From PALSA-505 sp035308365 (GTDB lineage Bacteria > Actinomycetota > Actinomycetes > Streptosporangiales > Streptosporangiaceae): a DNA stretch of 64,000 nt. Shown piece after piece: positions 24,932-31,135 of the stretch. Each line of letters starts with the position of its first letter. The first letter of the stretch is position 1. The position numbers were made by a program, and so were the translations under genes. The stretch covers positions 1-64,000 of the forward strand of contig DATGGU010000134.1 in the NCBI GenBank assembly GCA_035308365.1, read 5' to 3'. A model generated the notes under the pieces. That model had not been told where the DNA came from. It saw only the letters and a list, made by a program, of their open reading frames with translations, and searched no databases.

Positions 24932-24965
24932 ATGGTGCACCATCGTGAATGGTGCAGGATCGTAA
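24932..24965. promoter_or_regulatory. Tandem 17-bp repeat with palindrome between bioF and pdtaS
   Basis: ATGGTGCACCATCGTGA (24932-24948) is followed at once by ATGGTGCAGGATCGTAA (24949-24965), 14 of 17 identical. The first copy contains the perfect 12-bp palindrome ATGGTGCACCAT, of the TGGT..ACCA type used by HutC-group GntR proteins such as DasR. It lies 44 bp from the bioF start and 50 bp from the divergent pdtaS start. Confidence 0.6.
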
Positions 24966-24993
24966 ATAGTCCTGACGACGGGAGTCTGACCGC

Positions 24994-26637
24994 GTGCCCA
25001 CCCTTTCCGACCTGGCCAGCCGCCACACCCTGCTCACCGGGGCTGACGTGGAATGGCTGCACGCGCTGGTGTCCGACTGGCAGCTTATCGCGGACCTGTC
25101 ATTCGCCGACCTGATCCTGTGGGCCCAGGTGCGGGACGGGACCGGCTGGCTGGCGATGGCACACATGCGGCCGACCACCGGGCCGACGGCGGTTTACGAC
25201 GACGTGGTCGGGCTCCAGATCAAGGCCGCCCAGCGGCCGCTGCTTGCGGCGGCACTCACCGAGCGGCGGATCTGCCGGGAGGGTGACCCGGACTGGACGA
25301 CCGGCGTGCCGGTGCGGGCGGAGACCATACCGGTCACCAGGGGCGGCAAGGTTATCGCCGTGGTCGAGCGGAACACCAACCTGAACTCGGCCCGCACGCC
25401 CAGCCGGCTGGAGCTTACCTACCTGCGCGGCGCGGACGATCTTGCCAGGATGGTGGCCGAAGGGACGTTTCCGTTCGCCGGGGAGGAGCCGATACTCGTC
25501 AGGTCGCCCCGGGTGGGCGACGGGTTGCTGCGGCTCGGCCGGCTGGGCCGGGTCACCTATGCCAGCCCGAACGCGCTGTCCGCGTTCCGCAGGCTCGGCC
25601 TCACCGCCGACCTGGTGGGGTCCGAGCTGGGACCGGTGACGGCGCGGCTGTGTGCGCCGGACGAGCCGGTCGACGACTCGCTCATGATCGTGGCGAGCGG
25701 CCGCAGCCCGCGTGAGACCGAGGTCGAGGCGAACGGTTCAGTCGTCCAGTTGCGGGCGATACCGCTGGTCGTCGGCGGATCCCGGACCGGGGCGCTCATT
25801 CTCGTGCGCGACGTGACCGAGCTGCGGCGGCGCGAGCGCGAGCTGCTGTCCAAGGATGCGATCATCCGGGAGATCCATCACCGGGTGAAGAACAACCTGC
25901 AGACCGTGGCCGCATTGCTCCGGCTGCAGGCCCGCAGGCTGGACGAGCCCGAGGCCCGGGCCGCCCTGTATGAGGCGGTCCGCCGGGTCGGCTCCATCGC
26001 CGTCGTGCACGAGACGCTCTCGCTCACTCCGGACGAGATCGTGGACTTCGACGATATTGCCAGCCGGGTGCTCGCCATGGCCATCGAGGTCTCCGCGCCC
26101 GAGGTGGGTGCGCAGCCCCGGCTCACCGGCACGTTCGGCAGGCTGCCGTCGTCGGTGGCCACCCCGCTGGCCATGGTCTTGACCGAGCTCCTGCAGAACG
26201 CCCTGCAACACGGCCTGGGCCAGAACCGCCTCGGCCAGCAGCGCCCGAACCAGGATCCCCCGAACCAGGATCCCCCAGACCAGCAGCACCCAGACCAGCA
26301 GCACCCAGACCAGCGGGTGAACGGTCAGCCGGTGGACAACCTCCTGGTCACCGCCACACGGCTGCCGGGCAAGCTGACGGTCACGGTGGCCGACCGGGGC
26401 GCCGGGCTGCCCGAAGGGTTCGATCTTGACTCGTCCAAGAGCCTGGGCCTGCAGATCGTGCGGACGCTGGTGGTGGCGGAACTCGGCGGCAACCTGGAGA
26501 TCAGTAACCGGCCGGACGGCGGCGCCCTGGTCGTCGTCGACCTGCCGGTGGAAACGGCTGCCGAAAGGCCAGACGACCCCGGTGCGGAACGAGACTTATT
26601 CAAAACCAGTCCAGCGAACGTGACCCGAGGTTCGTGA
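24994..26637 (+). CDS. pdtaS: PdtaS-type sensor histidine kinase (HisKA_2 family)
   Basis: Cytosolic histidine kinase of 547 residues. An N-terminal GAF-like domain (residues 1-150), a PAS-like domain (about 170-280), the dimerisation and phospho-acceptor helix EIHHRVKNNLQTVAALLRL (phosphorylated His within IHHRVKNN) and a C-terminal HATPase (N box LTELLQNALQHG, G box VADRGAGLPEG). In mycobacteria PdtaS works with PdtaR, an ANTAR antiterminator not seen here. Residues 419-438 are a low-complexity insert made by 15-bp repeats. The last 16 codons (LFKTSPANVTRGS) are encoded by repeat element copy 4. GTG start. Confidence 0.9.
   Translation: MPTLSDLASRHTLLTGADVEWLHALVSDWQLIADLSFADLILWAQVRDGTGWLAMAHMRPTTGPTAVYDDVVGLQIKAAQRPLLAAALTERRICREGDPDWTTGVPVRAETIPVTRGGKVIAVVERNTNLNSARTPSRLELTYLRGADDLARMVAEGTFPFAGEEPILVRSPRVGDGLLRLGRLGRVTYASPNALSAFRRLGLTADLVGSELGPVTARLCAPDEPVDDSLMIVASGRSPRETEVEANGSVVQLRAIPLVVGGSRTGALILVRDVTELRRRERELLSKDAIIREIHHRVKNNLQTVAALLRLQARRLDEPEARAALYEAVRRVGSIAVVHETLSLTPDEIVDFDDIASRVLAMAIEVSAPEVGAQPRLTGTFGRLPSSVATPLAMVLTELLQNALQHGLGQNRLGQQRPNQDPPNQDPPDQQHPDQQHPDQRVNGQPVDNLLVTATRLPGKLTVTVADRGAGLPEGFDLDSSKSLGLQIVRTLVVAELGGNLEISNRPDGGALVVVDLPVETAAERPDDPGAERDLFKTSPANVTRGS
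26248..26313 (+). repeat. 15-bp minisatellite within pdtaS
   Basis: Four consecutive 15-bp in-frame units (26248-26307) plus a partial fifth encode NQDPP, NQDPP, DQQHP, DQQHP, DQ. The first two and the next two are near-identical DNA. It lies between the N and G boxes of the ATPase domain. Confidence 0.85.
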
Positions 26638-26680
26638 GTCGCGGTAGCTGGCCCAGCACCGGTGGTTCTGAATAAGCCTC
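26591..26680. repeat. Palindromic repeat element, copy 4 (90 bp)
   Basis: The best preserved copy. GAGACTTATTCAAAACC (26591-26607) and GGTTCTGAATAAGCCTC (26664-26680) form 17-bp terminal inverted repeats with two mismatches. The pdtaS stop codon (26635-26637) is inside it, and whiB1 ends 52 bp beyond it. Confidence 0.82.
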
Positions 26681-26731
26681 GAAGCACAGGAGCCGTCGAG
26701 TTCCGTCGTCGCGGCGCCCTCGCGAGGGCGC

Positions 26732-26986
26732 TCAGACGTGGGCGCGTGCCCTGATCCTGGTGGTGCGCCGCTTGAGTGCGCGGCGCTCATCCTCACTCAT
26801 CCCGCCCCAGACGCCAGCGTCCTGACCGCTCTCTATCGCCCACTGCAGGCACAACTCCATCACCGGGCAGCGCCGGCACACCTGCTTGGCTTCGTCAATC
26901 TGGAGTAGCGCAGGACCAGTGTTGCCTATGGGGAAGAACAGTTCGGGATCCACGTCACGGCAGGCGGCGTGATAGCGCCAGTCCAT
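26732..26986 (-). CDS. whiB1: WhiB-family iron-sulfur regulator, WhiB1-like
   Basis: A [4Fe-4S] cluster protein of 84 residues that binds sigma factor A and is nitric-oxide sensitive in mycobacteria. Cluster ligands are C9, C37, C40 and C46, the same positions and total length as M. tuberculosis WhiB1. The GVWGGMSEDERRALKRR turn and basic tail follow. The ATG at 26986 has AGAGGAG 8 nt upstream; a GTG three codons earlier is possible. Its neighbours pdtaS and the DAG-kinase-like gene are the same as in mycobacteria. A CRP-like site lies 59 bp upstream. Confidence 0.94.
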   Translation of the reverse strand: MDWRYHAACRDVDPELFFPIGNTGPALLQIDEAKQVCRRCPVMELCLQWAIESGQDAGVWGGMSEDERRALKRRTTRIRARAHV

Positions 26987-27044
26987 GCGGTCCACTCCTC
27001 TTCACCGGCGGGTCTTCGCGGGCCCGCCGCCTGGTTCCGTCTTT

Positions 27045-27058
27045 GTGAACATTTTCAC
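27045..27058. promoter_or_regulatory. CRP-family binding site upstream of whiB1
   Basis: GTGA-N6-TCAC (GTGAACATTTTCAC), a perfect match to the CRP/FNR half-site pair, 59 bp before the whiB1 ATG. The M. tuberculosis whiB1 promoter is known to be controlled by the CRP homologue Rv3676. Confidence 0.65.
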
Positions 27059-27266
27059 GAGCTAGGTCATATGTCGGGGTCCATCAGGTTCCCGGCTTGT
27101 ACTGCGATCTGTGCTGCGCGAGTGGTGATGCGCTGGTCCGAAGTACATGCATCCTCTCGCGATGCATCGTTTCTACTCTTTCAAGCCGGGACTGCCAGGC
27201 GCAAGAGATTAGGTCAACGTTCAGCAGGGTTTTCCATGTCAGATGCGTCACAGCCGGACCACGTAC

Positions 27267-28250
27267 TCAGACGACCACACGCAGCGCACGCGGCACCGAC
27301 CGGAATGCCACGCACTCACGCTCACCCATGTACTCTCCGTCTACCTGCATGGCGATCGGCCTGCTGGATCGCAGGGTGAGTTCGGATTCATCATGCAGAT
27401 TGAGTACGTAGCGCCCTTTCGTCAATTTTCGCCCGTCAGAAAACATCTGGCCCAGCACTCTCATCGTGGAAACGGTCCTCAGCCGGCGAAGCGCGAAGAC
27501 GTCGAGGCCGGTGTCGAAGCTGGCCAGTGGTGACGGGTTCACCGGGTGGTTGCCCACGTAGGTCCAGGGTGAGGTGTTGGACACCACCCCGAGGAACACG
27601 TCGCTGACCGGTGGGCGGCCGGGTCGTTCCAGGGTCAGCGCCGGGCACTTGCGGTCGGTGATGGAGTAGTACTGCCGGATTGTCAGCCACACGTAAAGCG
27701 CGTCCGAGGCTTTGCGCCCACTGGCCCGCAGTCCTTCGATGGCCCGCACCACTTCCGCGTCGATTCCGAGCCCGGCGGAGAATGTAAAGTACCGGCCGCC
27801 GGCCAGCCCGAGCCCGATGCTGCGGGTCCGGCCGCTGGACAGTCCTGCGAGAATATGCCCGGTGGCGTCGATCGGATCCGCCGGCAGCCCGAGGGAACGG
27901 ATGAACACGTTGCCATTTCCGCCGGGAATGGAAGCCAGCGCAGGCAGCTTGTCTGCCGTATCACCGTGCGCCGTCACCCCCGCAAGCCCACGCGAAAGCC
28001 CGGGCGACCCGGCGACCGGCGAATTCATCAGGCCGTTGACGGTCTCGTTCACCGTGCCGTCACCACCGAGGGTGACGACAAGGTCCAGGCCCTCGCGCGC
28101 GGCATCCGAGGCGAGCGTGGCGGCGTGTCCCCGGTACCGTGTCTCCACGACTTCCAGCTCGATTTCGGAGGCAAGGGCTCTGACGAGCACGTCCAGGCGC
28201 AGCCTGGAGGTGGACGTGGCCTGGGGGTTGAAGATCAGCAGGGCGCGCAC
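27267..28250 (-). CDS. Diacylglycerol/sphingosine kinase family protein (Rv3218-like)
   Basis: Probable lipid kinase of 327 residues. The nucleotide motif is VVTLGGDGTVNETVNGL, with SIPGGNGNVFIRSLGLP and ISAGLGID-like FSAGLGIDAEVV further on; the C-terminal beta-domain ends PIAMQVDGEYMGE. The GTG at 28250 begins RALLIFNPQATS, the normal family start; the frame open beyond it lacks similarity. Lipid substrate unknown. Start codons of this gene and the divergent small membrane protein are only 35 bp apart, so their promoters must overlap. Confidence 0.88.
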   Translation of the reverse strand: MRALLIFNPQATSTSRLRLDVLVRALASEIELEVVETRYRGHAATLASDAAREGLDLVVTLGGDGTVNETVNGLMNSPVAGSPGLSRGLAGVTAHGDTADKLPALASIPGGNGNVFIRSLGLPADPIDATGHILAGLSSGRTRSIGLGLAGGRYFTFSAGLGIDAEVVRAIEGLRASGRKASDALYVWLTIRQYYSITDRKCPALTLERPGRPPVSDVFLGVVSNTSPWTYVGNHPVNPSPLASFDTGLDVFALRRLRTVSTMRVLGQMFSDGRKLTKGRYVLNLHDESELTLRSSRPIAMQVDGEYMGERECVAFRSVPRALRVVV

Positions 28251-28285
28251 GCGCTCAGGGTAGCCAGCCCGAAGGGAGGCGGAAC

Positions 28286-28696
28286 ATGCGGGATCGCTCC
28301 TTTGCCCCGGCCGGAGCGGCCGGCGTGCAGGCGGTCGAGGCCGCCGGGGTGTGCATAGCAACGGTGATCTCGGGCATCGACGCGGCCTCGGGCAAGTCGT
28401 ATCAGGTCAGCAGTGGCATCGCGCTCACGGTGATCGGGTTCGGCACCGTGGTGGCGCTCGCCGTCGTCGCCGTGGGACTGGCCAGGATACGCAGGTGGAG
28501 CTGGACGCCTGCCATGCTCATCCAGCTTTTCACCTTCATCGTGGGAATTTACCTGCTGCAGGGGCACCGGTACGACTGGGGTGGAGCGGCCGTGGCGCTG
28601 GCCATCGGCGCGGCCGTCGCGCTACTCCTGCCGCGCAGCCTGACCGCCTACGGCCGCCGCCCCGCCGAGCCGCCGGCCGCGCGAAAGGGCAGCTAG
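28286..28696 (+). CDS. Small integral membrane protein (Rv3217c-like)
   Basis: Protein of 136 residues with four predicted transmembrane helices (around 15-30, 45-67, 74-92 and 98-115) and a basic Pro-rich tail. It has no recognisable catalytic motif. AGGGAGG lies 6-7 nt before the ATG. It is divergent from the DAG-kinase-like gene, an arrangement also found in mycobacteria, and converges on sigF with a 30-bp gap. Confidence 0.8.
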   Translation: MRDRSFAPAGAAGVQAVEAAGVCIATVISGIDAASGKSYQVSSGIALTVIGFGTVVALAVVAVGLARIRRWSWTPAMLIQLFTFIVGIYLLQGHRYDWGGAAVALAIGAAVALLLPRSLTAYGRRPAEPPAARKGS

Positions 28697-28726
28697 CCGG
28701 GAAACGCGGCTGACCGGGAAACGCGG

Positions 28727-29593
28727 CTAGCCGTCTTCGGTCAGGCCCTCGCGGAGCTGGGCCAGCGTCCTGGCCAGCAGCCGGGACACGTGCATCTGCG
28801 AGATTCCCAGCTCGGCCGCTATCTGCGACTGCGTCATGTTCCCGAAGAAGCGCAGCAACAGGATCCGCTTCTCCCGGGGCGGCAGCCGTTCGAGCAGCGG
28901 CTTGAGCGATTCCCGGTACTCCACGCCCTCCAGCGCGTCGTCCAGCATCCCGAGCGACTCGGCCACGGCCGGCGCGTCGTCGTCACCGGAGTCCGGGGCG
29001 TCCAGCGACACCGTGGAATACGCGTTCGCGGACTCCAGGCCCTCCAGCACGTCCTCGTCGCTCATCTGCAGGTGCGCGGCGAGCTCGGCCACGGTCGGCG
29101 CCCGGCCCTCGCGCTGGGCGAGGTCCCCGATGGCCTTGGTGAGCGCCAGCTTCAGCTCCTGAAGCCGGCGCGGGACGCGGACCGCCCAGCCCTTGTCGCG
29201 GAAGTGCCGTTTGATCTCGCCGACGATGGTCGGCGTCGCATAGGTGGAGAACTCCACGCCCCGGGACAGGTCGAACCGGTCGATGGACTTGATCAGGCCG
29301 ATGGTGGCCACCTGGGTGAGGTCGTCGAGCCACTCACCCCGGTTCCTGAACCGCCTGGCCAGGTACTCGACCAGGGGCAGGTGCAGCTCGACCAGTTCGC
29401 CGCGCAGCCGCAGCCGCTCCGGATCATTGTCGTCGAGCGTGGCAAGCTGCTCGAACAGCTCGCGGGCCCGCGCGCGGTCCTCCTCCGCATGCGTGGACCT
29501 GACCACGGCAACCGCGGGAACGTCGGTGATGTCGACGTCCGCGGACAGGATCTCGGTTTCCCTGGGCACCGGGACCCTGGCTTCCTCGGTCAT
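28727..29593 (-). CDS. sigF: SigF/SigB-family RNA polymerase sigma factor
   Basis: Group 3 sigma factor of 288 residues for general stress or differentiation. Region 2: LVEYLARRFRNRGEWLDDLTQVATIGLIKSIDRFD and FSTYATPTIVGEIKRHFRD; region 3: VRVPRRLQELK; region 4: LPPREKRILLLRFFGNMTQSQIA and SQMHVSRLLAR. It overlaps the upstream anti-sigma gene by ATGA, the usual coupling for RsbW-SigF pairs. A long acidic N-terminus (residues 1-50) is less conserved. Confidence 0.92.
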   Translation of the reverse strand: MTEEARVPVPRETEILSADVDITDVPAVAVVRSTHAEEDRARARELFEQLATLDDNDPERLRLRGELVELHLPLVEYLARRFRNRGEWLDDLTQVATIGLIKSIDRFDLSRGVEFSTYATPTIVGEIKRHFRDKGWAVRVPRRLQELKLALTKAIGDLAQREGRAPTVAELAAHLQMSDEDVLEGLESANAYSTVSLDAPDSGDDDAPAVAESLGMLDDALEGVEYRESLKPLLERLPPREKRILLLRFFGNMTQSQIAAELGISQMHVSRLLARTLAQLREGLTEDG

Positions 29594-30036
29594 CCCGCCC
29601 CCGCGAGACCGCGGACCTTGCGCAGCATGATCGTCACCCGGTCACCGGGGCCGACGCGTGAGTCCACGCTGCCCGCCAGCGCCGACAGCACGGTCCAGGC
29701 GAACGTGTCCTTGGCCGGGGGCTTGCCCAGCGTGGACTCCGCCGACACGGCGATGGTCATGGTGTCGCGGCTCAGCGTGAAATCGCACTCCAGGGTCGTG
29801 CCCGCCACGGCCTGGGCCAGGAGCATGGCGCAGGCCTCGTCCACCGCGATCCTCAGGTCCTCGATCTCGTCAAGCGTGAAATCCAGGCGCGCGGCCAGCC
29901 CGGCCGTGGCGGTGCGCAGCACCGACAGGTAGGCGCCTTCCGCGGGCATCCGGATTGTTACGTGGTCACGCGTCGTGGGCGGCGACAGCGTGCCAGTTCC
30001 TGGCGCGGACGCCCACGGCGTGCTCTCTTCGGTCAC
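29590..30036 (-). CDS. RsbW/UsfX-type anti-sigma factor
   Basis: GHKL-fold anti-sigma factor of 148 residues for SigF. The ATPase-like N box reads DLRIAVDEACAMLL and the G-box region is much reduced, as in UsfX-type proteins. I use the GTG at 30036, which has GAGGAG 4 nt upstream; an ATG seven codons earlier lacks a ribosome-binding site. It overlaps sigF by ATGA. No anti-anti-sigma factor is nearby. Confidence 0.88.
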   Translation of the reverse strand: MTEESTPWASAPGTGTLSPPTTRDHVTIRMPAEGAYLSVLRTATAGLAARLDFTLDEIEDLRIAVDEACAMLLAQAVAGTTLECDFTLSRDTMTIAVSAESTLGKPPAKDTFAWTVLSALAGSVDSRVGPGDRVTIMLRKVRGLAGAG

Positions 30037-30173
30037 ATCACTCCTCAGCCGGCCCATGCTCGTACTGTTTGCAACTTACCGTCCACCGGCCAGCAGTTGG
30101 ACACGGCGCGCGGCGATCAGATGACTGGCAGCCTGCCGGGCAAAGGCAGCGCGGCAGGCCAGAATGCCCCTCA

Positions 30174-30229
30174 ACGTAGCAGTCCGGATCGCCGCCGCCC
30201 ATCTCCGGCGGCGATCCGGACTGCTACGT
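30174..30229. terminator. Perfect 24-bp stem hairpin between sodN and rsbW
   Basis: A 24-bp arm starting ACGTAGCAGTCC (30174-30197) is repeated exactly in reverse complement at 30206-30229, with an 8-nt loop. It lies 40 bp after the sodN stop. It could terminate sodN transcription before the rsbW-sigF promoter, but no T-run follows on either strand, so another role is possible. Confidence 0.7.
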
Positions 30230-30269
30230 GACGCTATGCCCGGCCTGGGGCCGGGGTGGAACCAGGGGC

Positions 30270-30674
30270 TCAGGCCTGCTTGGTCTCCCAGAAGATCTTG
30301 GCAATCTCGTCGATCTTGGCCAGCAGTTCCCCGGCCTTGGCGACGTCGTTGCTCCCCTTCGTGCCGGCCGCGCCGGCCAGCTTGGTGGCCTGGTTGAACA
30401 GCTCGTGAAGCTGCGGGTACTTCTCGAAGTGCGGCGGCTTGAAGTAGTCCGTCCACAGCACCCACAGGTGGTGCTTGACCAGCTCGGAGCGCTGCTCCTT
30501 GATGATGACAGCCCGGGTGCGGAACTCGGGATCCTCGTTGTCCCGGTACTTCTCGATGATGGCCTTGACAGACTCCGCCTCGATCCTGGCCTGGGCCGGG
30601 TCGTAGACACCGCAAGGCAGGTCACAGTGGGCATAAACGGTGGTCTTAGGTTCGAGGAGACGTGCGAGCCTCAT
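30270..30674 (-). CDS. sodN: Nickel superoxide dismutase
   Basis: Cytoplasmic Ni-SOD precursor of 134 residues. A 15-residue leader (MRLARLLEPKTTVYA) precedes the nickel hook HCDLPCGVYDPAQARIE; after cleavage His1, Cys2 and Cys6 bind nickel. The rest is the four-helix bundle (EQRSELVKHHLWVLWTDYFKPPHFEKYP, KIFWETKQA). The ATG at 30674 has AAGGGG 4 nt upstream; a longer frame runs through the divergent sodX region and is ignored. It pairs with sodX, which removes the leader. Confidence 0.96.
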   Translation of the reverse strand: MRLARLLEPKTTVYAHCDLPCGVYDPAQARIEAESVKAIIEKYRDNEDPEFRTRAVIIKEQRSELVKHHLWVLWTDYFKPPHFEKYPQLHELFNQATKLAGAAGTKGSNDVAKAGELLAKIDEIAKIFWETKQA

Positions 30675-30762
30675 CGTTCCCCTTCTTTCGTATCGGATCA
30701 TTGGGTACAGGGTCCGACCCGACCCTACCCCGCGGGCCATCCGACACACGTGCGAGGGATAC

Positions 30763-31068
30763 ATGCGCTGGCCGCTGCTGCGCGCCGCCGTCGCCGAACG
30801 GTCCATGCAGCCCACCCTGCTGCCGGGTGACTGGCTGCTGATCCGCCGTTCCCGGCGCATCAGGCCCGGGCAGGTCGTCGTCGCCCGCCATCCCGCCCGG
30901 CCGGCGCTGCTGCTGGTGAAGCGGGTGATCCGGCACGAGCCCGGTGGCTGGTGGCTGGAGTCAGACTCCCCTGACGAGGGAGTGGTGGACAGCCGCAACT
31001 TCGGGCCGGTGCCACCCAGCCTGATCGAGGGCGTCCTGCTGCTGCGCTATCGCCGGGCCAGGCGCTAG
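30763..31068 (+). CDS. sodX: Ni-SOD maturation protease, S26 signal-peptidase-like
   Basis: Protease of 101 residues that exposes His1 of SodN. The catalytic Ser is in ERSMQPTLLPGD and the catalytic Lys in LLLVKRVIR, the Ser/Lys dyad of type I signal peptidases; there is no membrane anchor, consistent with a cytosolic substrate. The ATG at 30763 follows GAGGGAT. It is divergent from sodN with 88 bp between starts. Confidence 0.92.
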   Translation: MRWPLLRAAVAERSMQPTLLPGDWLLIRRSRRIRPGQVVVARHPARPALLLVKRVIRHEPGGWWLESDSPDEGVVDSRNFGPVPPSLIEGVLLLRYRRARR

Positions 31069-31074
31069 ACGAAA

Positions 31075-31104
31075 GCTGGGCCCCGCCTGTTGGCGGGGCC
31101 CAGC
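31075..31104. terminator. Bidirectional terminator between sodX and the permease
   Basis: GCTGGGCCCCGCC (31075-31087) and GGCGGGGCCCAGC (31092-31104) form a perfect 13-bp stem with a TGTT loop between two convergent genes. Confidence 0.82.
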
Positions 31105-31135
31105 GTGGCCGGCGTTCCGAACCGGGTAGCAAGGG

